The notes under the pieces: generated by a model | Databases searched by the model: none | Told to the model about the DNA's origin: nothing | Seen by the model: the letters and a program-made list of their open reading frames with translations, nothing else | In this document: piece by piece, positions 50,028 to 57,722 of the stretch | Position numbering within the stretch: position 1 is the first letter of the stretch | How the letters are laid out: each line of letters starts with the position of its first letter | Position numbers and translations under genes: made by a program | DNA from: Gemmatimonadota bacterium | GTDB lineage: Bacteria > ARS69 | Length of the DNA stretch: 64,000 nucleotides | NCBI GenBank assembly: GCA_030747075.1 | Contig: JASLLL010000009.1 | Coordinates: 21,992-85,991, forward strand | Direction: 5' to 3'

Positions 50028-51067
50028 GGTTCGCTCCCTTCGATTCCCCCGTCATCGGCGGTGACCCGCCCGGCGGCATACGACGCTTCCGGCATGGGGG
50101 AGGCGACGGCAAAGTCCGCGTCCGCATCGATCTCTTCGCGGAGCGCGGCCGTTCGGTTCTCCCGTTCCTCTGAAGTGAGGATTCCCTCCGACTCCAGAAG
50201 CGCGTCGTATCGGAGCAACGGATCCTGAACGCGCCACTCGACCAGGAGCTCGGGCGGGACATACTTCGCGTCGTCGTGTTCGGCGTGTCCCTTCATGCGA
50301 AAGGTCTTCATCTCCAGCAGCACGGGGCCGTGGCCGGAACGCGCATGCGCGAGGGCGCGTCTTGTCGCGTCGTACACAGCGAGCACATCGTTTCCGTCCA
50401 CCATTTCACCGGGGATTCCATACGACTCCGCCTTCACGACAAAACCCGCCGCCTTTGTCTGCCGGGAGGTGGGCGTGGAGTAGGCGTAGCCGTTGTTCTC
50501 CACAATGACGACCAGCGGGACTTCCAGTACCGCGGCCATGTTGACGCCTTCGTGGAAGTCTCCGGTGGAGGTGCCACCGTCGCCGATATAGGTCATCGCG
50601 GCCAGGTCCTCGCCACGCATTTTTCCGGCCAGCGCGATCCCCGCCATGACCGGAATCACGGCACCGAGGTGCGAGATCGGCGCGACGATCCTCCGGTCCA
50701 GATCGCCGAAGTGCGTGTTTCCGTCGCGGCCTCCGGTGGGACCGGTGGCGCGTGCGAGATACTGCGCGAAGACTTCCCGCGGGCGTACGCCCCGCACGAG
50801 AAGCGTCCCCAGATTCCGGATGAGCGGCCCCACCCAGTCTTTCTCCTCCAGCGCATAGGCCGTGCCGACGGAGATGGCCTCCTGCCCGAGCGAACTGAAG
50901 AGCCCTCCGACCACCTTCCCGGTCCGGTAGAGCAACCCGAGGCGCTCGTCCACCATGCGATTCCGCTGGAGGTGCTGCCAGATTTCGAGCTTCGCCGAAG
51001 GGCTGAGGGCGGCGGCCTCGATTCCGGGCGGCGGGCTAGATGTGGAGGGGATTCCCGTCGACGCCAT
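50015..51067 (-). CDS. pdhA: 2-Oxo acid (pyruvate) dehydrogenase E1 alpha subunit
   Basis: 350 residues from the ATG 6 bases after AGGAGG; this start lies 32 bases inside the end of lpdA. The thiamine-diphosphate motif is AAMTYIGDGGTSTGDFHEGVN (GDG...N type) followed by VVIVENNGYAYSTPTSRQT. LFSSLGQEAISVGTAYALEE and GHAEHDDAKYVPPEL are also typical. It decarboxylates the 2-oxo acid and passes the acyl group to the lipoyl arm of E2. The Pro/Ser-rich N-terminal 20 residues are variable in the family. Confidence 0.92.
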   Translation of the reverse strand: MASTGIPSTSSPPPGIEAAALSPSAKLEIWQHLQRNRMVDERLGLLYRTGKVVGGLFSSLGQEAISVGTAYALEEKDWVGPLIRNLGTLLVRGVRPREVFAQYLARATGPTGGRDGNTHFGDLDRRIVAPISHLGAVIPVMAGIALAGKMRGEDLAAMTYIGDGGTSTGDFHEGVNMAAVLEVPLVVIVENNGYAYSTPTSRQTKAAGFVVKAESYGIPGEMVDGNDVLAVYDATRRALAHARSGHGPVLLEMKTFRMKGHAEHDDAKYVPPELLVEWRVQDPLLRYDALLESEGILTSEERENRTAALREEIDADADFAVASPMPEASYAAGRVTADDGGIEGSEPCPR

Positions 51068-52436
51068 GCGCCGCCTCCTGGATGGCTTCGGAAAGAGTGG
51101 GATGCGGATGCATGGTCCGGACGATTTCCTCCGCGGTACACTCGGTACGCAGGAGAATCCCGGCTTCCGCGATGAGTTCGGTCGCGTGAGGCCCCATGAT
51201 GTGGACGCCGAGCACCTCTCCGTGCGGTTTCCCGGCGACAATCTTCACGAAGCCGTCTGTCGCGCCGAGGATTCGCGCCTTTCCGCTCGCGGAGAAGGGG
51301 AACCGTCCGACGGAGACTTCGTGCCCCGCGTCGCGTGCAGCCGCCTCCGTGAGGCCGACCGAGGCCACTTCGGGGTCCGCGTAAGTGCAGGAGGGCGTGG
51401 TCGCGTAATCGACCGGATGCGTCTCGGCCCCGGCGATGTGCTCGACGGCGGCGATCGCTTCCGCGCTGGCAACATGGGCCAGCGCAGGCGTGTCGATCAC
51501 ATCGCCGATGGCGCGAATGCCCGGGACGGTCGTGCGATAGTGGTCATCCACCTTCACGAAGCCGCGATCATCCAGACACACACCCGCCTTCACGGCGCCG
51601 AGGCCCTCCGTGAACGGGGCACGACCCACCGCCGAGAGAAGCATGGACGCGGACAGGTTCTTTGTGCCGCCGTCTCCATCTTCCACGGCGCAGACGACTC
51701 CGTCCTCCGTGGCGGTCACGCGCCCCATCCTCGTGCCGCAGTAGGTGCGGATGCCGCGTTTGCCCAGAGCCTTTGCGAAGGCGTCGGAGATCTCCTCGTC
51801 CTCGAAGGGGAGGAGCCTCGGGAGCAGCTCCACGATCGTCACCACCGACCCGAGCCGGGAGAAGACCGACGCGAACTCCACACCGACCGCGCCTCCACCC
51901 AGAACGAGAAGGCTCGGCGGAATCTCCTTCAGTTCCAGCATTTCGTTGGAAGTCAGAATGTGCCGCCCGTCCGGCTCGATTCCGGGAACCCCGCGAGGAA
52001 CGGAACCCGTGGCGATCAGGACTTCCCGGGCTTCGAGACAGACCTCCTCCTGATCGGGCAGCGAGACGGAGACGCTCCCCGGCCCGTCGATGCGGGCGGT
52101 TCCGTTCACGACCTCCACGCCGTTTTTCTTCATCAGGTAACGAACGCCGGCGGCCGAGCGGTCCACGACCTTCTTCTTGTTTCGCATGATGCCGGGGAAG
52201 TCCACCGTGATGCCCTCCGCCCGGATGCCGTGGGCGTCGGCCCCGCGCATCTCCTGAAGAAGGTCCGCCGAGTGCAGGAGCGCCTTGGTCGGGATGCATC
52301 CGCGGAGCAGACAGGTGCCGCCGAGCTGGCGTTCCCGCTCCACCAGCGTGACGGACAGCCCCAGCCGGGAGGCACGGATGGCACCGACATATCCGCCGGG
52401 ACCGCCCCCGATGATCACGAGATCCTGCTTCGCCAC
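51036..52436 (-). CDS. lpdA: Dihydrolipoyl dehydrogenase (E3)
   Basis: 466 residues from the GTG 9 bases after AGGAGG. FAD-binding DLVIIGGGPGGYVGAIRASR, redox-active disulfide in GGTCLLRGCIPTKALL, NAD-binding LLVLGGGAVGVEFASVFSRL, FAD loop GIRAIGDVIDTPALAHVA and the His-Glu pair in MHPHPTLSEAIQEAAH are all intact. It reoxidises the dihydrolipoyl group and makes NADH. It is the first gene of the operon lpdA-pdhA-pdhB-pdhC-lipB-lipA-acyl-CoA ligase. A weak promoter and a 28-bp palindrome lie upstream. Confidence 0.95.
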   Translation of the reverse strand: MAKQDLVIIGGGPGGYVGAIRASRLGLSVTLVERERQLGGTCLLRGCIPTKALLHSADLLQEMRGADAHGIRAEGITVDFPGIMRNKKKVVDRSAAGVRYLMKKNGVEVVNGTARIDGPGSVSVSLPDQEEVCLEAREVLIATGSVPRGVPGIEPDGRHILTSNEMLELKEIPPSLLVLGGGAVGVEFASVFSRLGSVVTIVELLPRLLPFEDEEISDAFAKALGKRGIRTYCGTRMGRVTATEDGVVCAVEDGDGGTKNLSASMLLSAVGRAPFTEGLGAVKAGVCLDDRGFVKVDDHYRTTVPGIRAIGDVIDTPALAHVASAEAIAAVEHIAGAETHPVDYATTPSCTYADPEVASVGLTEAAARDAGHEVSVGRFPFSASGKARILGATDGFVKIVAGKPHGEVLGVHIMGPHATELIAEAGILLRTECTAEEIVRTMHPHPTLSEAIQEAAHGVDGNPLHI

Positions 52437-52494
52437 GGTCTGCCGCCTCCTGTGTCCTTCGGTCCCATCCCGCCACACTCTTGACGCGGCGCGG

Positions 52495-52523
52495 AGTGTA
52501 ACGCTCCCCGGGCGGGTGGGGAA
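52495..52523 (-). promoter_or_regulatory. Weak candidate promoter of the lpdA-pdh operon
   Basis: On the minus strand TTCCCC (52518-52523), 17 bases, then TACACT (52495-52500). The -10 is fair and the -35 poor, which is common for activator-dependent or regulated promoters. The leader to the GTG at 52436 would be about 50 bases. Confidence 0.35.
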
Positions 52524-52536
52524 GACGGCAGTCCGA

Positions 52537-52564
52537 GGCAATGCGAACGATCGTTCGCTTTGCC
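52537..52564. promoter_or_regulatory. 28-bp near-perfect palindrome between lpdA and the Rrf2 gene
   Basis: A 16-bp perfect palindrome, GCGAACGATCGTTCGC (52543-52558), is flanked by GGCAA and TTGCC arms, with one non-pairing position on each side. The core fits GAAC-N4-GTTC, the form of the LexA box in Bacillus and actinobacteria, and also many TetR-type operators. It lies about 40 bases upstream of the possible lpdA promoter and about 90 bases upstream of the Rrf2 promoter. The remaining parts of this 310-base gap hold a hairpin (52631-52650) and a promoter (52655-52682). Confidence 0.65.
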
Positions 52565-52630
52565 GGTCCCTCCCCGGCGATCTCCTCCGGGGCGCTGGCT
52601 CGCTCTCAATAGGCCTTCAGTCGAGGCGGG

Positions 52631-52650
52631 CGCCACTTTTGTGGCGTTTT
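52631..52650 (+). terminator. Hairpin with T-run, terminator-like or operator
   Basis: CGCCAC-TTTT-GTGGCG followed by TTTT. This has the shape of a short rho-independent terminator, yet no gene on the plus strand ends upstream of it. It could block read-through into the Rrf2 gene or serve as a dimeric protein site next to the promoter. Confidence 0.4.
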
Positions 52651-52654
52651 GCGA

Positions 52655-52682
52655 TTGACGAGTTTGCAATCAACAATAAAAT
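52655..52682 (+). promoter_or_regulatory. Candidate promoter and operator of the Rrf2 gene
   Basis: TTGACG (52655-52660), 16 bases, then TAAAAT (52677-52682), 65 bases before the start codon. An inverted repeat GATTG (52653-52657) and CAATC (52667-52671) overlaps the -35 box and could be an autoregulatory site for the Rrf2 protein. This stretch is clearly more AT-rich than its surroundings. Confidence 0.55.
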
Positions 52683-52746
52683 GGAGGTCTGGATCCGGGT
52701 TGTCTTGGACGCGGGTTCCCATTGTCCCGAACGAGAGAGGCAGGTC

Positions 52747-53238
52747 ATGTTCTCCCAGACCATGGAATACGCGTTGCGGGCGGTTGTCTGCCTGGCGACC
52801 TCGACAGATCAGTCGATCACGACGCACCAGATCGCGAGAGACACGAAGATCCCGGCCAGCTACCTCTCCAAGGTGCTTCAGACGCTGGGTCGGGCGGGAA
52901 TCGTCCGGTCACGCCGGGGGCTTCACGGGGGATTCCTCCTGGCGAAGGCTCCGGAGGACCTGACCATTCTGGATGTGGTGAACGCGGTGGATCCCATCCA
53001 GCGGGTGGGGCGCTGTCCGCTGGAACTGGAAGAGCACAGCGCGGAACTCTGCCCGTTGCACCGGCGCCTGGATGAGGCGCTGGCCGAGATCGAGAAGGGC
53101 ATGGAACGATCGACCGTCGCGGAGTTGATTCTGGAGGGCAAGGCTCATTCCAGCCGGTGCTGCCTGGACCCGGAACTCCCCGATGGCGGGGACAGTGGTC
53201 CGGACACGACGAACGGACAGGATCCCGGGGACCGTTGA
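52747..53238 (+). CDS. Rrf2-family (IscR/NsrR-like) transcription regulator
   Basis: 163 residues from the ATG after GAGAGAGGCAGGTC. The winged helix is typical: MEYALRAVVCLA, IARDTKIPASYLSKVLQTLG and SRRGLHGGFLLAK. In the sensing region Cys90 (VGRCPLEL) and Cys102 (ELCPLH, with His105) match the spacing of IscR Cys92, Cys104 and His107. The middle cysteine is replaced by Glu. A CC pair lies near the C-terminus (SSRCCLD). An iron-sulfur cluster with changed ligands, sensing NO or redox state, is plausible. The cytochrome and NnrS-like genes directly downstream point to an NO-related regulon. Gap to the next gene is 103 bases. Confidence 0.87.
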   Translation: MFSQTMEYALRAVVCLATSTDQSITTHQIARDTKIPASYLSKVLQTLGRAGIVRSRRGLHGGFLLAKAPEDLTILDVVNAVDPIQRVGRCPLELEEHSAELCPLHRRLDEALAEIEKGMERSTVAELILEGKAHSSRCCLDPELPDGGDSGPDTTNGQDPGDR

Positions 53239-53341
53239 GGGACCGTCCCGGCGATTCCCACTCCCACACGCGAGCGGTTCTGCGGTAGCATACGCGCTCT
53301 TGTGACCGGAAATGGTGGCGTGGATGCCTCGGAGGAAGACC

Positions 53342-54409
53342 ATGAACCTGAAACTCTCGCGGGCGCTCGTTCTCGCCGCGCTCGTTCTTCCGCTGGCGGG
53401 TCTCTTCGTCGTGGGAGCCGTGTTCCGTTTCGTTGAGCCGGAGATGTTTGCGTGGGCGACGCGCCTCATGAGTCACGAGACGGCGTTTTTCGGCGTGATT
53501 CTGCTGGCGGTGGCCGCAGGAGCGGCCGGGCTGGCCTCGCGGGCGGTCCGCGTCGGGGCGGACTCCCGGGCGGTCGGGTACCTTCTTCTGGCGCTCGCGG
53601 CGGGCGGGGGCTTTCTGGCGGTTTTCGGTGCGGAGCGACAGGCGCTGGAGTCGCGCGGCCTGATCGGCGGACACTTCTTCGACCCCGCGCCCGAGTTTGT
53701 AGCGGCTCGCTTTGGCGTGGATCTTCCGGAGGATGCGGGATCGGCGGGACCCTCCGAGCCGGAGATTGCGCTGGAACCCGGAGACGCGGCGGCGGGCGCC
53801 GGTCTCTACCTCTCCACCTGCATGGCGTGTCACGGGATGAACGCCGAGGGCGTGCCGGGTCTGGGGCCGGGCATGCGCGAGAACGCGTTCGTGTCCGGGC
53901 TGGATGATCGGGCCTTCGTGGAGTTTCTCAAAGTCGGCCGGGCGGCGGATGATCCGGCGAACACCACGGGAATCCCCATGATGCCCCGGGGCGGGAATCC
54001 CGCGCTGACGGATCAGGATCTCGCGCACATCGTGGCGCACATCCGCACGCTGGAGGATGCCGGAGGGGCGGCACCTCCTCCGGCAGCGACCGGCGGACTT
54101 CTCATTCATGCGTCGGTGCTTCCGTCTTCGGCAGCAGGTCCCGCAGGGCTGGCGGCGACTCCCGGTCCGGATGATGTCCCGCGGACGCCCGCACACGCGA
54201 GCCGGTTCTTCCGATTTCACTGGGTGGTGACCGGACTGCTTGCGCTGTTCACGGTTCTCGCGATGGCCACGCTGCTCCGGACGCTCGCGCGCGCTCTGGC
54301 CGGGCATACCGCGCCTCGCGATGATACCGTCGTGCGCCTTTGCGGCGCTTGCTGGGGCGTGATGGCCGCCGGATGGCTTGTGCTGTTTCCCCTGTTCTAC
54401 CTGCACTAG
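53342..54409 (+). CDS. Membrane protein with internal c-type cytochrome domain
   Basis: 355 residues from the ATG after CGGAGGAAGACC. Three N-terminal membrane spans (about 8-28, 47-66, 78-96) include VEPEMFAWATRLMSHETAFF, loosely like heme-copper oxidase subunit III/NorE segments. A periplasmic cytochrome c domain has CMACHG at 160-165 and a likely Met ligand in GIPMMPRGGN. An Ala/Pro-rich linker is followed by two C-terminal spans (about 282-305, 325-350). I do not know this exact architecture as a named family. It should pass electrons at the periplasmic face of the inner membrane, perhaps to an NO- or oxygen-reducing enzyme. The NnrS-like gene follows after 18 bases. Confidence 0.75.
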   Translation: MNLKLSRALVLAALVLPLAGLFVVGAVFRFVEPEMFAWATRLMSHETAFFGVILLAVAAGAAGLASRAVRVGADSRAVGYLLLALAAGGGFLAVFGAERQALESRGLIGGHFFDPAPEFVAARFGVDLPEDAGSAGPSEPEIALEPGDAAAGAGLYLSTCMACHGMNAEGVPGLGPGMRENAFVSGLDDRAFVEFLKVGRAADDPANTTGIPMMPRGGNPALTDQDLAHIVAHIRTLEDAGGAAPPPAATGGLLIHASVLPSSAAGPAGLAATPGPDDVPRTPAHASRFFRFHWVVTGLLALFTVLAMATLLRTLARALAGHTAPRDDTVVRLCGACWGVMAAGWLVLFPLFYLH

Positions 54410-54427
54410 ACCGGAAAGGGGAACACC

Positions 54428-55531
54428 ATGGCCAGCGGGCCTTCCTTACGCTTCCTGCCTCTGATGCTGGCGGGGGTCGCGGCGCTTCTGTCCGGCATGT
54501 ACGCCGGACTGGTGCGCATGGGGTGGATGCTTCCGGGCCTCGGTCCGGGACTGGCCGCGCTCCATGGTCCGCTGATGGTCTGCGGGTTTGTGGGAACGCT
54601 GGTGTGCGTGGAACGGACCGTCGGGATGCGGCAGCGCGTCGCGATACTCATTCCCATTCTGGCCGCTCTCGGGATGATCGGGATTCTCGCCGGAGTGCCC
54701 GCACCCTGGCCCGCGGTGATCGTGAGTCTGGCCAGCGCAGGACTGATCGTCGCCTATGCCACGGCCATGCGACTCCACGGGGGCGTCCCGCTGACCGTCA
54801 TGGCGCTGGGTGGTGTCGCGTGGCTCGTGGGGAACCTTCACTGGCTGGCGGGCGTTGCGCTCCACCTGCCGGTTGGCTGGTGGATGGGCTTCCTCGTGCT
54901 CACCGTGGCGGGGGAACGCCTGGAACTCAGCCGCATGGCCAACCCGCCGCCTTCCGCGAGGCGTCTATTCACGGCGTGCGTGGTGCTGTTCTGCGGCGGC
55001 CTCACCGCGGGGTCCGTCTTCCCCGGGCATGGGCACATTCCCGTGGGGATCGCGCTGGCGGCGCTGGCGCTCTGGCTCTTCCGGTTTGATATTGCCCGCC
55101 GCACCATCCGGTCCACGGGCCTTCCGCGGTTTGTCGCGGCAAGCCTTCTCTCCGGCTACGCGTGGTTGTTGCTCGGCGGGGCGGTCATGGCCGGAACCGG
55201 AGGAGTCGCCTCGGGCATGACCTGGGACATCATCGTGCATTCCGTGTTCGTGGGCTTCGTCTTCTCGATGATCTTCGGGCACGCCCCCATCATTTTCCCG
55301 GCGGTACTGGGGGTCCCGGTTCACTATCGCCCGCTGCTCTATGCGCCGCTCGCGCTGCTTCATCTGTCGCTGATTGTGCGCGTCGCGGGGGATCTTGCGG
55401 GAAACCCCGTCGTGCGCCGCGCGGGGGGGCTTCTTGATGCGGCGGCCATCATTCTCTATCTGGCGATGATTCTCGGGTCCGCGCTCGCGGGGCGGGGCCG
55501 AGCCGCGGACGAAACCTCCGCCCGCGGCTGA
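54428..55531 (+). CDS. NnrS-like multi-span membrane protein
   Basis: 367 residues, about 11-12 membrane spans, starting at an ATG after AAAGGGGAACACC. The segments GPLMVCGFVGTLVCVERTVG, LVGNLHWLAGVALHLPVGWW and IIVHSVFVGFVFSMIFGHAP, with His-x-n-Met/His patterns inside helices, resemble NnrS, a heme/copper membrane protein made under NO stress. The overall identity to classical NnrS is probably low, so the call is tentative. Its position after an Rrf2 regulator and a cytochrome supports an NO-linked or respiratory role. It converges on the cytochrome c gene with 25 bases between. Confidence 0.65.
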   Translation: MASGPSLRFLPLMLAGVAALLSGMYAGLVRMGWMLPGLGPGLAALHGPLMVCGFVGTLVCVERTVGMRQRVAILIPILAALGMIGILAGVPAPWPAVIVSLASAGLIVAYATAMRLHGGVPLTVMALGGVAWLVGNLHWLAGVALHLPVGWWMGFLVLTVAGERLELSRMANPPPSARRLFTACVVLFCGGLTAGSVFPGHGHIPVGIALAALALWLFRFDIARRTIRSTGLPRFVAASLLSGYAWLLLGGAVMAGTGGVASGMTWDIIVHSVFVGFVFSMIFGHAPIIFPAVLGVPVHYRPLLYAPLALLHLSLIVRVAGDLAGNPVVRRAGGLLDAAAIILYLAMILGSALAGRGRAADETSARG

Positions 55532-55556
55532 TTCACCCTGTCGGTGTGCGCGCCGG

Positions 55557-55994
55557 CTACTTCTCCGTCAGATTCCGGATGTGTTCGCGCAGTGCGGCCA
55601 CGATCACCGGCTTCTTCACGAGGTCCGGGTTCGGCGGCATCAGAGGACTCAGGCCGACCGCCGGGCCTCCTTTGAGGATGATCGTCTCGATCTCTTCATC
55701 CTTGGCGGTCTTCTGCCACTCCGCATCGAGAAACGAGCGCGGCTTCGGGTTGAGTGCCACCGCCGCAAGCCCGTCACCGGCTCCGGTCGCGCCGTGGCAC
55801 GCCCCGCAACGGGTGGTGAAGATCTGTGCGGCCTCCTTGCGGGCCTCGTCCGTGATCTCCAGGGCCGTCTTTTCGACCCCCTTGATCTCCTGAACCGTCT
55901 CCGCGGCCTTGACCTTTCCGGTTTCGGCCGGGACGAACGACGGCAGTGCAAGGGTCGCGACCACCGCGAAAGCAGGAAGGAACTTCCGAGTCAT
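55557..55994 (-). CDS. Periplasmic monoheme cytochrome c
   Basis: 145 residues from the ATG after AAGGAGAAATC. A signal peptide ends at about SFVPA. A single class I heme motif lies at FTTRCGACHGATGAGDGLAA. An axial Met is likely in GLSPLMPPNPDLVKKP, and the C-terminal helix is VAALREHIRNLTEK. The GDGLAAVALNPKPRSFLD stretch is common in cytochromes that donate to terminal oxidases and reductases. It is a small soluble electron carrier. It lies beside, but on the opposite strand to, the Rrf2/cytochrome/NnrS-like genes. Its promoter would lie in the 76-base gap before the DUF3604 gene stop; none is obvious. Confidence 0.88.
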   Translation of the reverse strand: MTRKFLPAFAVVATLALPSFVPAETGKVKAAETVQEIKGVEKTALEITDEARKEAAQIFTTRCGACHGATGAGDGLAAVALNPKPRSFLDAEWQKTAKDEEIETIILKGGPAVGLSPLMPPNPDLVKKPVIVAALREHIRNLTEK

Positions 55995-56070
55995 GATTTC
56001 TCCTTGGGATGCGAGTTGTTGAAACGGGGGGGGATTATGGGAGAGTGACCCACGCATTTCCAGCACCGAT

Positions 56071-57555
56071 TCAGCGCGATTCAGACATTTCGTCCGCGAT
56101 CCACACCGGCGACACCCAGAACCGTTCTCCATCGACCGATTCACCCCGGAGCCACACGGCGGTTCCGTCAGGGAGTGGTCCAATCTCCACCGCGAAGTCG
56201 ATTTCCGGGTGGCCGTCAGCCTGGAACTGTCGGATGGGCTTTCCACCCGCCATCAACTCCACACGCCGCAGCGCGTGCTCGGCGGCCACGAATCCGCGAA
56301 CGGGGTACTTCGCGCCCGGTTTCGAGGAGAGCGTCTCGCCCGGGAGGCGGTCCCCGACGCGGAAGTCGAGGAGAAACCGCTCGCCGGAAGTGGCGTAGGT
56401 CCGCCCGTCGCGGAGTGCCTCGAAGAGATCCGCACGACCCGAAGACTTCGCGATGACCGCGGTCAACCCGCCGGGGTAGGTGGCGTCGCGGATCGGCGGC
56501 GGGGAGGGATTCCCCGGTGTGGAGAGATGCGTATCGCTGAATGCGGCGAAGGAGAGCCGAAGCCCCCGGCGGAGCGCATCGACCGCGGTTCGGCCTTCCG
56601 CCGGGTCGGAGGTGGGGCGGAAGTCCGGGTCGCCGTCCATGGTCCCGTGCCCGGAGTAGATCTCAATCAGGCGATCGAATCCACCGACGACCGAATCCCA
56701 CTGAATCGTGGGGGTCAGGCGCGACCCCACCGGATGCGCGATCACCGAGAACGCGCCGGTTCCGCGGAGCGCTTCTGCCAGTGCCGCGGGCGTGTCGGCT
56801 TCCTGATACGAGACGAACCGGCTCCGGTCATCCGGGAAGAAGATCACGCGGTGCCCATGGACCCGAGAGGACCATTCCCAGCCGAGAAAGGTGGTGAATC
56901 CGTCGCACCGGGCGGCGCGTGCCTGCGCGGCGATCCGATCCCAGCCGTCCGGGGAGGTGTCGAGTCCTCGGGAAATGAACTGCTGAAAGTCGTGTTCGGA
57001 GAGGCAGGTGTAGTTGAGATGCGCGATCTCCCGCGCGTACCAGAAGTAGCGCCGGGGCGGATTGACACCGTCCCCGATGTCGGAGTGGCCGTGCGCGTCT
57101 CCCCAGTAGACCCGAAGCGCCGCGCCTCCGCTTCTGGCACGGAGATCCTCCTCTGACGCCACCACGCGCACCGGCCCCACGGATGCGGGGGCCTCGCCCG
57201 TGTCGCAGGTGACCGTTCCGCGATGAATCCCCGGCGTATGGAATGTGACCAGGACCGCGGGCTTGCGCGGTTTCGCGGCGGCCTCCGGGGCTGTCAGCTC
57301 CGCTCTGGGGTCATCGACCCGGAGAATGGCCTGTCCGGTCCATTCGGGCCCGGGAAGCCCCCTCTCGTCGATCGCGGAGACGAGCAGCGGAACCGGCACC
57401 CCCGCCAGTACCACCGAGGGGAGTGTCGCGTGCAGGCGAAACGGGCTTGAGGGGGGCGGCTCGCTCTCCTCCTTGCCGCATCCCGCGAGAAGAAGGAGCG
57501 TGATCGGGACGAAGAGGGCGCAGATTCCGGGCTTCGGGAGATTCACGGCGCGCAT
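56071..57555 (-). CDS. DUF3604 / PHP-like lipoprotein
   Basis: 494 residues. Lipobox ALFVPITLLLLAGCGK, Cys near 26. An N-terminal Ig-like part (about 40-135, FRLHATLPSVVLAGVPVPLL) precedes the DUF3604 core. The core begins with VYWGDAHGHSDIGDGVNPPR and continues with YTCLSEHDFQQF, FTTFLGWEWSSRVHGH, VIAHPVGSR and AFSDTHLSTPGN. These His/Asp clusters are those of PHP-type metal-dependent phosphoesterases. A C-terminal beta domain (about 400-494) follows. It should be an outer-membrane or periplasmic metal-dependent hydrolase of unknown substrate. An in-frame GTG at 57546 is an alternative start. Confidence 0.83.
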   Translation of the reverse strand: MRAVNLPKPGICALFVPITLLLLAGCGKEESEPPPSSPFRLHATLPSVVLAGVPVPLLVSAIDERGLPGPEWTGQAILRVDDPRAELTAPEAAAKPRKPAVLVTFHTPGIHRGTVTCDTGEAPASVGPVRVVASEEDLRARSGGAALRVYWGDAHGHSDIGDGVNPPRRYFWYAREIAHLNYTCLSEHDFQQFISRGLDTSPDGWDRIAAQARAARCDGFTTFLGWEWSSRVHGHRVIFFPDDRSRFVSYQEADTPAALAEALRGTGAFSVIAHPVGSRLTPTIQWDSVVGGFDRLIEIYSGHGTMDGDPDFRPTSDPAEGRTAVDALRRGLRLSFAAFSDTHLSTPGNPSPPPIRDATYPGGLTAVIAKSSGRADLFEALRDGRTYATSGERFLLDFRVGDRLPGETLSSKPGAKYPVRGFVAAEHALRRVELMAGGKPIRQFQADGHPEIDFAVEIGPLPDGTAVWLRGESVDGERFWVSPVWIADEMSESR

Positions 57556-57680
57556 CCGGTGGAGAGTCGGTGGATCATCGCATCAGCGCGCCCCAGAATA
57601 CTCCGATTTCACCGGCACGCCCTCGAAAATCGGGAGAATCGCGCCGCCGGACTCTCGGTTGCCCGCGGTCGCCCGGGCGC

Positions 57681-57720
57681 GTACCCTCCCGGGGCGCGCG
57701 CCCGGACTATTGGAGGGTAC
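57681..57720 (+). promoter_or_regulatory. Hairpin sequestering the ribosome binding site of the EIIA gene
   Basis: GTACCCTCC (57681-57689) pairs perfectly over 9 bp with GGAGGGTAC (57712-57720). The right arm contains the ribosome binding site, and the TTG start is only 2 bases further on. The 22-base loop has a second GC-rich self-complementary part. In the folded RNA the site is closed, so translation should need unfolding by a ligand, protein, heat or ribosome. There is no T-run, so it is not a terminator. Confidence 0.7.
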
Positions 57721-57722
57721 TC

